Below, one piece after another: positions 1 through 9,006 of a stretch of 64,000 nucleotides of DNA. The DNA comes from Streptomyces flaveolus. GTDB taxonomy: Bacteria > Actinomycetota > Actinomycetes > Streptomycetales > Streptomycetaceae. Below the pieces are notes generated by a model that did not search any database, was not told the origin of the DNA, and saw only the letters and a list, made by a program, of their open reading frames with translations. The stretch spans positions 124,001 to 188,000 of the forward strand of contig NZ_JNWV01000003.1 in the NCBI RefSeq assembly GCF_000716535.1, read 5' to 3'. The stretch's first letter is position 1. Each line of letters starts with the position of its first letter. Position numbers and translations under genes: made by a program.

Positions 1-814
1 TAACCTCGACACCGGCGAGCAACTCGGCTTCGACGCCGAGGAGTCGACACCCCTGGCGTCGGTGGTGAAGGTCCCGCTGGCCCTGGTCGTGCTGGACCGG
101 ATCGCGAACGGGGACCTCGACCCGGCGCACCCGGTCACGGTGGACCCCGGCGCCAGCAGCGTCGGCCCCACCGGGCTCGCCGCCTTCCGGTACCCGGCCA
201 CCGTGGCCGTCGGCGACCTGCTCACGCTCATGCTGTCGGTGAGCGACAACGCCGCCGCGGACGCGCTGCTCGACCTGGTGCCGGTGGCGGACGTCGACGC
301 GCGGCTGCGCACCTGGGGCTGCGACGGGATCCGGATGCGGCACCGGATGAACCACCTGTACGAGTGCGCCGCCGGTGCCGCGGGCAACGACTTCTCCCTC
401 GCGCTGGAGCTGGCCGTCCGGGACGAGCGGGCGGGCCGGCACACCATCGAGACCCTGGACCCGGCTCATGCCAACGCCGGCTCGGCCGCGGCGCTCGTCG
501 GCCTGCTGGAGCGCGTGTGGTGCGATCGGATCGCCGGTCCCGGGGCGACGGCGGAGCTGCGGCGGCTGATGGGGCTCCAGGTGTTCACGCAGCGGCTGGC
601 GAGCGAGTTGCGGACGGACACGCTGCGGTGGAGCGGGAAGACGGGCACGTTCCTGCATCTCCGGCATGAGATCGGGGTCGTCGAGGCCGAGTCCGGGGAG
701 CGGGTGGCGATCGCCGCGCTGACCCGTGCGGGGCGCCGAGCGGGGCTGGCACCGGACATCGACCTCGCAATCGGGGTGGCGGGGCGGGAGGCGTTCGAAG
801 CGTTGCGGAAGTAG
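1..814 (+). CDS. beta-lactamase-like serine hydrolase, 5' partial
   Basis: The reading frame enters from the left edge and ends at TAG 812-814, so the N-terminus is outside the window. It carries the three serine beta-lactamase signatures in order: S-V-V-K (Ser at 59-61, the SxxK nucleophile motif), S-D-N (242-250) and K-T-G (638-646). About 270 residues are visible, close to a mature class A enzyme. I cannot find a convincing ExxLN omega-loop glutamate, so it may be a beta-lactamase-related serine hydrolase rather than a true penicillin-hydrolysing enzyme. Any signal peptide would lie upstream. Nothing downstream looks cotranscribed, since the next gene is convergent. Confidence 0.8.
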   Translation, partial: NLDTGEQLGFDAEESTPLASVVKVPLALVVLDRIANGDLDPAHPVTVDPGASSVGPTGLAAFRYPATVAVGDLLTLMLSVSDNAAADALLDLVPVADVDARLRTWGCDGIRMRHRMNHLYECAAGAAGNDFSLALELAVRDERAGRHTIETLDPAHANAGSAAALVGLLERVWCDRIAGPGATAELRRLMGLQVFTQRLASELRTDTLRWSGKTGTFLHLRHEIGVVEAESGERVAIAALTRAGRRAGLAPDIDLAIGVAGREAFEALRK

Positions 815-952
815 GTGCCGGGCGCGCCGGCGCCATACGGCGACAGGTCGTCACGCGACCGCCGGCTTTCCCGCGGCCAGGCGCATCGGCGCCATGCGAC
901 GGCGAGCGCCCCTTGCCGGGCGTCTGTCCGGGTCGGCGTTCCGTGGCATCGG

Positions 953-1543
953 TCAGGTCAGCAGGCGTTGTTCCTTCGCCACCGCCACTGCGCCCGCCCG
1001 CGTGTCCACGCCGAGCTTGTCGTAGACGCGGCGCAGGTGGGTCTTCACCGTGGCCTCGCTGATGTAGAGGGCGCGGGCGATGGCGTGGTTGGAGAGGCCG
1101 CGCGAGAGGTGGGTGAGGATGTCCAGTTCGCGGGGTGTCAGCGTGGGGCGGGGGTTGCGGAGACGGGACATGACGCGGTCGGCGACCGGGGGCGAGAGGG
1201 CCGGGCGGCCCTGGGCGGCGGCGTGGATCGCGGTGAACAGGTCCTCGGCGCGCTCGGCCTTCAGCAGATAGCCTGTGGCGCCCGCGTCGACGGCACGGGT
1301 GACGTCGGCGTCGGTGTCGTACGTGGTGAGGACCAGGACGTAGAGCGCGGCCAGCAGCACGGACAGGGCGATCACCCAGGGGGTGTGCGGTCCGTCGGCG
1401 TGCCGGGCCAGGTAGCGGGCGACGGACGCGGACAGCAGCACGAAGAACGCCGTGTGCATGACGACGGTGAGGGCACGCGTGTCGTCGCGTTCGGGTACGG
1501 GCACCGCGGGCACCTCCCTCTCCGCGCTGAACTGGGCAAACAC
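953..1543 (-). CDS. chimeric SenS-SenR remnant: kinase N-terminal membrane segments fused to LuxR-type regulator C-terminus
   Basis: This 196-aa ORF joins two unrelated halves. Residues about 28-72 hold two hydrophobic spans like the start of a sensor kinase. From about residue 72 (VLVLTTYDTD) it is the second half of a NarL-type receiver (AGATGYLLK) followed by a complete GerE/LuxR helix-turn-helix (LTPRELDIL to VKTHLRRVYDKLGV). The kinase transmitter domain and the receiver part with the phospho-acceptor Asp are absent. In Streptomyces, hbpS lies near senS-senR, which control hbpS and furS-cpeB; hbpS is divergent here and furS-katG lies 1-3 kb away. I infer that an internal deletion fused senS to senR. 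The GTG at 1543 sits directly after GGAGG, so the true start may be slightly downstream. The product could be a membrane-tethered DNA-binding protein or simply a remnant. Confidence 0.75.
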   Translation of the reverse strand: MFAQFSAEREVPAVPVPERDDTRALTVVMHTAFFVLLSASVARYLARHADGPHTPWVIALSVLLAALYVLVLTTYDTDADVTRAVDAGATGYLLKAERAEDLFTAIHAAAQGRPALSPPVADRVMSRLRNPRPTLTPRELDILTHLSRGLSNHAIARALYISEATVKTHLRRVYDKLGVDTRAGAVAVAKEQRLLT

Positions 1544-1572
1544 CCTCCATTGTGCCCACCCCCAGCCCCTCC

Positions 1573-1596
1573 GGGGTCATCCGATCGGATGACCCC
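1573..1596. promoter_or_regulatory. 24-bp perfect palindrome between the SenSR-like fusion and hbpS
   Basis: The twelve-base arm GGGGTCATCCGA is followed immediately by its exact reverse complement. It sits in the 157-nt divergent intergenic region. Perfect dyads of this kind are typical operators for NarL/LuxR-type regulators, so it is a candidate SenR site. A short hairpin in the hbpS leader is the alternative. Confidence 0.5.
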
Positions 1597-1700
1597 ACAG
1601 GCAACCGGTCCGGCGACGGAACCCGGCCCGTCCGGGGCCGAGGATCGGTTCCGGGAGCGACTCCGCCCCCGCCCCCGCCCCTACCGGAAGGTTCCGCACC

Positions 1701-2267
1701 ATGCCCAGCCGTAAGAAGCCGTCCCTCCGTGCCCGCGTCCTGGTGGGCGGCGCCGCCCTGGCCGTCGCCGGTGCCGGTGTCGTCGGCACGGTCGCCGCCA
1801 ACGCCGCCGATTCCACGGACGCCACGCCCGACGCCGCTCCCGTCGCGGCCCGGAACGGCGAGCTGACCCAGAGCACGCATCTCACCCTGGACGCCGCGAC
1901 GAAGGCGGCGCGCGCCGCGGTCGAGGCCGCCGAGAAGGACGGCCGGCACGTCTCCGTGGCCGTCGTCGACCGGAACGGCAACACGCTGGTCACCCTGCGC
2001 GGCGACGGCGCGGGCCCGCAGTCGTACGTCTCCGCGGAGCGCAAGGCGTTCACCGCGGTGTCCTGGAACGCGCCGACCTCCGAGCTGACGGGGCGGCTGG
2101 CGCAGGCCCCGACCCTGAAGGACATCCCGGGCACGCTGTTCCTCGCGGGCGGCACCCCGGTGACCGCCAAGGGCGCCCCGGTCGCGGGCATCGGTGTCGC
2201 GGGCGCCCCGTCGGGCGACCTGGACGAGCGGTACGCCCGGGCGGGCGCGGCGGTGCTGGGCCGTTGA
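1701..2267 (+). CDS. hbpS: HbpS-like secreted haem-binding protein (GlcG/HbpS family)
   Basis: The 188-aa product has a basic N-terminus and a hydrophobic export signal ending near AANAADS (residue about 37). A GlcG/HbpS (DUF336) domain follows, with LDAATKAARAAVEAAEK, the strand VSVAVVDRNGN, and C-terminal GIGVAGAPSGDLDE. In S. reticuli, HbpS is an extracellular haem-binding octamer that interacts with the sensor kinase SenS, and the system controls the furS-cpeB catalase-peroxidase operon and hbpS. The neighbourhood here (katG and furS convergent, a senS-senR-like remnant divergent) supports that assignment. If the kinase really is lost, HbpS must act alone as a haem or iron scavenger or through another sensor. 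The ATG at 1701 follows CCGGAAGGTT, a usable ribosome site. Confidence 0.85.
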   Translation: MPSRKKPSLRARVLVGGAALAVAGAGVVGTVAANAADSTDATPDAAPVAARNGELTQSTHLTLDAATKAARAAVEAAEKDGRHVSVAVVDRNGNTLVTLRGDGAGPQSYVSAERKAFTAVSWNAPTSELTGRLAQAPTLKDIPGTLFLAGGTPVTAKGAPVAGIGVAGAPSGDLDERYARAGAAVLGR

Positions 2268-2289
2268 CGCGCCCGGTCCCGCCGGAAAG

Positions 2290-2333
2290 CAGGACGTCCG
2301 GGCCCGCCCAGCGGGGCGGACCCGGACGTCCTG
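2290..2333. terminator. bidirectional hairpin terminator between hbpS and katG
   Basis: Arms 2290-2309 and 2314-2333 pair over 20 bp with one mismatch around a 4-nt loop. The hairpin sits between convergent hbpS and katG. There is no long T-run, as is usual in Streptomyces. Confidence 0.8.
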
Positions 2334-2365
2334 TTCAACGGGTCGGGCGGGATGCGACCGGTCGG

Positions 2366-4624
<2,259 letters not shown>

Positions 4625-5062
4625 TCAGGAACTGCGGCCGGTGGAACAGTCGGGGCACAGGCCCCAGTACACGACCTCGGCCTCGTCGATGGCGAAGCCG
4701 TGGTCGTCGGCGGCGGTCAGGCAGGGCGCATCACCGACGGCACAGTCGACGTCGGCGACGGCACCGCAGGACCGGCACACGATGTGGTGGTGGTTGTCGC
4801 CCACACGCCCCTCGTACCGGGCCGGGTGGCCGGCCGGCTCGATACGGCGTACGAGACCCGCCGCGGTCAGCGCGTGGAGGGCCTCGTAGACGGCTTGCAG
4901 GGAGATGTGGCCTACGCGATCGCGGACTCCGGAGGCGATCGCCTCGACGCCGAGGTGGTCGCCGTCCCGGACGGTCTCCAGCAGCGCGACGCGGGCTGCC
5001 GTCACGCGCAGGCCGGCACCGCGGAGCTCCTCGGCGGTGGTCGGAGTCGGGGAGGCGGTCAT
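4625..5062 (-). CDS. furS: FurS/FurA-type redox- and metal-responsive repressor
   Basis: The 145-aa protein is a Fur-family regulator: a winged helix (residues about 15-80, with ISLQAVYEALHALTAAGLV) followed by the dimerisation and metal region GDNHHHIVCRSCG and a second CxxC near the C-terminus (LCPDCS). In Streptomyces, FurS/FurA represses its own operon with the adjacent catalase-peroxidase, and thiol oxidation or metal status relieves repression. It is first in a two-gene operon with katG. The ATG at 5062 is preceded by a promoter whose predicted start falls on the ATG, so the mRNA is probably leaderless. Confidence 0.93.
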   Translation of the reverse strand: MTASPTPTTAEELRGAGLRVTAARVALLETVRDGDHLGVEAIASGVRDRVGHISLQAVYEALHALTAAGLVRRIEPAGHPARYEGRVGDNHHHIVCRSCGAVADVDCAVGDAPCLTAADDHGFAIDEAEVVYWGLCPDCSTGRSS

Positions 5063-5069
5063 GCCGGCG

Positions 5070-5099
5070 AACCTATCCTCATAAACACGAGGGATTCAA
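5070..5099 (-). promoter_or_regulatory. furS-katG promoter, predicted leaderless
   Basis: On the minus strand TTGAAT (5099-5094) is separated by 18 nt from TAGGTT (5075-5070). The -10 box ends only 7 nt before the furS ATG, which puts transcription initiation at the start codon. No Shine-Dalgarno sequence lies upstream. The surrounding 5080-5120 is unusually AT-rich for this genome, which suits a Fur-type operator. Confidence 0.65.
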
Positions 5100-5438
5100 G
5101 AAAACGAACGGTGCAATTTTGGCCGCGTGTCGTCGCCCCACGTCCACTTCCGCGCCCTCCCGCCCGCTGCGCCGCTCGCCCGGGCGTACGTTCACGCATG
5201 CGCCTTCCGGGCCGGCCGGAGGCTGGTCCCCGCATGCCCGCATCATGTTGCCCCGACCGGGCGCGATCCGCACGGCGAGCCGGACGGTCCTCCGAACCGG
5301 TGATGCGGGTGCACTCCGGGCAGGCCCGCCGCACGGCACATAACCCACCGTGCGGAACATAAACCAAAAGAGCACATGAACCCGCCCAAGTGAGACACTC
5401 AGAGCCCGTCATCGAGATGGCCGTCGAGAGGGGCGCTC
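5100..5438. other. intergenic region between furS and the coiled-coil gene
   Basis: I see no convincing gene in these roughly 340 bases. The furS end is AT-rich regulatory sequence. The other end holds a GAGAGGGG ribosome site for the gene at 5439. Short ORFs here have no recognisable domains. Confidence 0.5.
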
Positions 5439-6359
5439 ATGGACCTGGACGCCGTCGCCGACGAGCTGTACGGACTGCGCCCGGAGGAGTTCGTGGCCAC
5501 CCGCGACCGCCGCGCCCTGGATGCCCGCAAGGCCGGTGACCAGGCCCTCGCCAAGGAGATCGGCGCGTTGCGGCGGCCGAGCCTGGCCGCCTGGGTCAGC
5601 AATCTGCTGGTGCGCCGGCAGCCGGAACAGGTGCAGCCGCTGCTCGGCCTCGGCGAGGAGCTGCGCCGGGCGCACCGCGAGCTGGACGGTACACAACTGC
5701 GCAAGCTGGCCCGCAGGCAGAACGAGGTGATCGGCGCGCTGGGACGGCAGGCCCGGCAGCTCGCCGCCCAGGCGGGGCATCCGGTGGGCGAGGGCGTCCA
5801 GCGCGAGGTCGAGGAGACCCTGCACGCCGCGCTCGCCGACCCGGAGGCCGCGCGGGAGTGGGCGGCGGGCCGGCTGGTGAAGCCGCTCAGCTCGATGATC
5901 GGGTTCCCCGCGGCCGACGAAGTCCTGCTCGGCCGCCGGCCCACTCCCGAGCCGAGGAAGCCCGCCCGGGGCAAGGGCCGCAAGGAAGACGAGGCCCGGC
6001 AAGAGGACAAGGCCCGGAAGGAGCGCGAGGACAGGGAGAAAGAGGAACAGCGCCGGCGCCTCGCCGAGGCCCGCGAGGCCGAGCGGGAGCTGCGCGCACA
6101 GCAGGAGGTGGCCGACGCCGCCGCGCGGGCGGTGGTGGAGGCCGGCGCGCGGCTGGCCGAAGCGGAGGAGCGGGTCCGTGAGCTGCGGGAGCGGCTGCGG
6201 GACGCCGAGGAGGAGCAGCAGCGGGCCCGGGCCGCAGAGCGGGACGCGCGGGACCGGGAACGGCAGGCCGGCCGCGCCGTCCGGGAGGCCCGGCGCCGGG
6301 CCGAGAAGGCCGCCGCAGAGCTGGAGCGCCCGGCGGCGGGTGCGGGCTCCCGCGGCTGA
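5439..6359 (+). CDS. conserved hypothetical protein with long charged coiled coil
   Basis: I do not recognise a functional family. The 306-aa product has a mixed helical N-terminal region (residues 1-165, with EFVATRDRRALDARKAGD and LRRPSLAAWVSNLLVRR). From about 175 to 295 it is a nearly uninterrupted Glu/Arg/Lys/Ala-rich segment that should form a long coiled coil. There is no signal peptide or membrane span, so it should be cytoplasmic. ATG 5439 follows GAGAGGGG at good spacing. It is transcribed alone, divergent from furS. The extreme composition explains the long overlapping open frames on both strands, which I discard. Confidence 0.8.
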   Translation: MDLDAVADELYGLRPEEFVATRDRRALDARKAGDQALAKEIGALRRPSLAAWVSNLLVRRQPEQVQPLLGLGEELRRAHRELDGTQLRKLARRQNEVIGALGRQARQLAAQAGHPVGEGVQREVEETLHAALADPEAAREWAAGRLVKPLSSMIGFPAADEVLLGRRPTPEPRKPARGKGRKEDEARQEDKARKEREDREKEEQRRRLAEAREAERELRAQQEVADAAARAVVEAGARLAEAEERVRELRERLRDAEEEQQRARAAERDARDRERQAGRAVREARRRAEKAAAELERPAAGAGSRG

Positions 6360-6456
6360 CGACGTGGCCTTTCGACAGCGCCGGGCAATCTCCTGGTCCG
6401 CCGCCACGGGCGAGCCGAAGCGGGCCGGCACCGGGCCGGCCCCCTTGGCTGCTCGA

Positions 6457-6864
6457 CTATCGGCCGTGGCCACCCCCACCGTGACCGCCACCACCGTGAC
6501 CGCCACCGCCATGGCCACCTCCGCCATGACCGCCGTGGCCGCCGCCACCGTGACCGCCATGACCTTCATGACCGAATCCGCCATGACCGAATCCGTCGTG
6601 ACCGTATCCGCCGTGGTCATAGCCGCCGTAGCCGTGACCGCCGTACCAGCCGTAGTCCTCGACGTCGTACCGGACGTTGTCATAGCCCCGTCCGTAGCCG
6701 CCGTAGCCGCCGTAGCCGCCGTAGCCGCCGTGGTCACCGTGGTCGTCGACGGTGTAGTGGGCTGCCGCCGGGGAGGCCGGAGCGGCGGAGGCCGACGCCG
6801 CGGCACCACCCAGAGAGAGGGCGAGACCTGCCAGGGCAGCGAGGGGCCACTTCGCAAAACGCAT
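6457..6864 (-). CDS. small secreted His/Gly/Tyr-rich protein
   Basis: A 135-aa ORF begins MRFAKWPLAALAGLALSLGG with a clear Sec signal peptide cleaved near ASA-AP. The mature part is low complexity: repeated GGYG units, a tyrosine/aspartate-rich middle, and a C-terminal run of about eight HGG or HGGGG units. There is no globular domain. Histidine-rich tails of this kind bind Ni, Zn or Cu, so extracellular metal binding or an aggregating glycine-tyrosine matrix role is plausible; both are inference. The ATG at 6864 is preferred over the longer frame to 7053 because it begins the signal peptide and sits beside AT-richer upstream sequence. Confidence 0.7.
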   Translation of the reverse strand: MRFAKWPLAALAGLALSLGGAAASASAAPASPAAAHYTVDDHGDHGGYGGYGGYGGYGRGYDNVRYDVEDYGWYGGHGYGGYDHGGYGHDGFGHGGFGHEGHGGHGGGGHGGHGGGGHGGGGHGGGGHGGGGHGR

Positions 6865-7074
6865 AACTAGTCTCCTATGGAGGGTATCTGAGGTACTGTC
6901 AGGCGAATTGGACGTGAGGGACCGCCAGACCACCGGTTCGCCAAAGGACTTGGGATGGACAGCGGCCCGCCCACACGGACACCCATACGGGCATGTCCGT
7001 TTCGTTCTCTTATTTCCTTTTTCAACCGTGCGTCGGCCGAGATGAAGGGGCAAGCGGTGAGGGGGGTAGTGGCT

Positions 7075-7397
7075 CTACCCGGCTGAGCCAGGGCATGACG
7101 GCGCACGGAGCAGGGGTGCGAGGGCCACCGGGAACACCAGGGTCCGCAACGGCAACGGCCGGCCGTCCAGGCCTGCGGTCGTCAGCTTCGGCCGTACGGA
7201 GTGACCGAACGGTCGTACGCGCTCCTCCCGCGCGACTCGTGCCGGTGAGGCGAGCCGGCGGTCCGGCGCGGCGGTGTCGGTGAACCGGACGACGGCGTGG
7301 TAACGCCTGCCCTGAACTCGGCCTCCCTGCCCGGCTTCACCTCCCAGGTGAAGACCACGGTCACCGCTTCACGAGCCACTGACGCGATGTCTCCCAT
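7075..7397 (-). pseudogene. decayed antibiotic-biosynthesis-monooxygenase (ABM) domain protein
   Basis: The ATG at 7397 opens a frame reading VTVVFTWEVKPGREAEF, a typical ABM N-terminal strand, but the frame then becomes meaningless. A different frame picks up YHAVVRFTDTAA and then RLASPARVAREERVRP and LTTAGLDG, which match later parts of the same family, where an aromatic-V-x-RF strand precedes a WLxSPER-like helix. The middle of the domain is missing. I infer an internal deletion with frameshift. The end coordinate is the first stop in the second frame and is approximate. Confidence 0.6.
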
Positions 7398-7412
7398 ACC
7401 AGAATCGTACGG

Positions 7413-7441
7413 TTGCAGCACTTTTGAGGCGGCATGAGAAT
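7413..7441 (+). promoter_or_regulatory. candidate promoter for the aldehyde oxidoreductase operon
   Basis: TTGCAG (7413-7418) and GAGAAT (7436-7441) are separated by 17 nt, about 30 nt upstream of the ATG at 7470. The stretch is locally AT-rich. The -10 match is only fair. Confidence 0.4.
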
Positions 7442-7469
7442 GAAAATGCCCGTTTGTTGGAGGTGACCC

Positions 7470-7994
7470 ATGTCTGTACACGGTCCATCCCTCACCCAAC
7501 GTGGGCACACACTCGCGGAGCGGGGCCCGGGACCGGTCAGGGTCACCCTGTCGGTGAACGGCGTGGAGCGTTCTCTGGAGATCGAGCCTCGCGTCAGCCT
7601 GCTCGACGCCCTGCGCGAGCACCTTTCCCTCACCGGCGCCAAGAAGGGCTGTGACCAGGGAACCTGCGGGGCCTGCACCGTCTGGGTGGACGGCACTCGC
7701 GTACTGGCCTGTCTGACGCTCGCCCTGACGTGCGAGGGGCGTGCGGTCACCACGATCGAGGGGCTCGCCGAGGGGGACCAACTGCACGCCATGCAGCGGG
7801 CGTTCATCACCGAGGACGCCTTCCAGTGCGGCTACTGCACGCCGGGTCAGATCATGTCGGCCGTGGCACTGCTCAAGGAGGGCCACGCCGGCGACGACGC
7901 CGAGATCAAGGAGTGGATGAGCGGCAACATCTGCCGCTGCGCCGCCTATCCGCACATCCGGGCCGCGATCCGCGCCGTCCGCGACGGAACCTAG
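7470..7994 (+). CDS. paoA: [2Fe-2S] subunit of a PaoABC-type molybdenum aldehyde oxidoreductase
   Basis: This 174-aa small subunit of the xanthine oxidase family passes electrons between the molybdenum and FAD subunits. The plant-type [2Fe-2S] domain shows KKGCDQGTCGACTVWVDG with a distal Cys. The C-terminal helical [2Fe-2S] domain shows FQCGYCTPGQI and NICRCAAYPHI. E. coli PaoA has a Tat signal, but this protein starts directly with a short Gly/Arg-rich stretch and has none, so the complex should be cytoplasmic. ATG 7470 follows GGAGGTGA. It is first in a three-gene operon with only 10 nt to the next gene. Confidence 0.93.
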   Translation: MSVHGPSLTQRGHTLAERGPGPVRVTLSVNGVERSLEIEPRVSLLDALREHLSLTGAKKGCDQGTCGACTVWVDGTRVLACLTLALTCEGRAVTTIEGLAEGDQLHAMQRAFITEDAFQCGYCTPGQIMSAVALLKEGHAGDDAEIKEWMSGNICRCAAYPHIRAAIRAVRDGT

Positions 7995-8004
7995 GAGCCC
8001 TGCC

Positions 8005-9006
8005 GTGCAGCCGATCACGTACTCCCGGGTCACCGACCCCGCGACCGCGGTCGCCGCCGTCAGCGCCGATCCCACCAGCGACTTCCTCGCCGGCGGCACC
8101 ACCGAGATCGATCTGCTCCGCCAGAACGTCCTCCACCCCCGGCGGCTCGTGGACATCAATCACCTCCCGCTGACCGGCATCGAGCCGACCCGGGAGGGCG
8201 GCCTGCGCATCGGAGCCCTCGCCCGGATGAGCGAGGTCGCCGCGTCGCCCGTGGTGCGCGAGCGCTTCCCGCTGATCTGCCAGGCCCTGGAACTGGGTGC
8301 CTCGGCACAGCTGCGTCACATGGCGTCGATGGGCGGTAACCTGCTGCAACGGGTGCGGTGTTCGTACTACCGGGACGCCCGGTCGCCGTGCAACAAGCGC
8401 GATCCGGGCACGGGCTGCTCGGCGCTCGACGGCTTCAGCCGCGGGCACGCCGTCCTCGGCACCAGCAGGCACTGCATCGCCACGCACCCTTCGGACGTGG
8501 CCGTGGCCCTGATGGCGGTGGACGCACGGGTGCACACCCTGGCCCCCGACGGCGAGCGGGCCTATGCCTTCGAGGACTTCTTCCTGCTGCCCGACGACTC
8601 CCCGCACCGTGAGCACCCGATGGAACACGGGGAGTTGATCACGGCGATCGAGGTGCCCGCGATGCCCGTGGCCCGCCGTTCGCTGTACCTGAAGGTACGG
8701 GACCGCGAGAGCTACGAGTTCGCACTCGTCTCGGTGGCGGCCGCGCTGTCCCTGGTGAACGGCACGGTGGCGGACATCCGCGTGGCGCTCGGGGGTGTGG
8801 CCACGAAGCCCTGGCGGGCCCAGCGGGTCGAGGACTTCATGATCGGCGCCCCGGCGAACCGCGTCAACTTCGCCCAGGCGGCCCTGGCCGAACTGGCCGC
8901 CGCCCGGCCGACCCCCATGAACGCCTTCAAGGTCGAACTCGCCCAGCGCGCCATCGTGCGCGCCCTGGAGACCCTCACCGACGACGGCACCGGGAGCCCG
9001 GCATGA
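8005..9006 (+). CDS. paoB: FAD-binding subunit of the aldehyde oxidoreductase
   Basis: The 333-aa medium subunit of the xanthine dehydrogenase family carries FAD. The FAD-binding motif is DFLAGGTTEIDLLRQ near residue 27, with the domain continuing through ASMGGNLLQRVRC. The cysteine-rich insertion RCSYYRD, SPCNKR, GTGCSALDG and RHCIATHPSD matches the PaoB/YagS subgroup that binds an extra [4Fe-4S] cluster. Translation starts at GTG 8005 after GGAGCCC, 10 nt after paoA. Its stop overlaps the next gene in an ATGA, implying translational coupling. Confidence 0.93.
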   Translation: MQPITYSRVTDPATAVAAVSADPTSDFLAGGTTEIDLLRQNVLHPRRLVDINHLPLTGIEPTREGGLRIGALARMSEVAASPVVRERFPLICQALELGASAQLRHMASMGGNLLQRVRCSYYRDARSPCNKRDPGTGCSALDGFSRGHAVLGTSRHCIATHPSDVAVALMAVDARVHTLAPDGERAYAFEDFFLLPDDSPHREHPMEHGELITAIEVPAMPVARRSLYLKVRDRESYEFALVSVAAALSLVNGTVADIRVALGGVATKPWRAQRVEDFMIGAPANRVNFAQAALAELAAARPTPMNAFKVELAQRAIVRALETLTDDGTGSPA

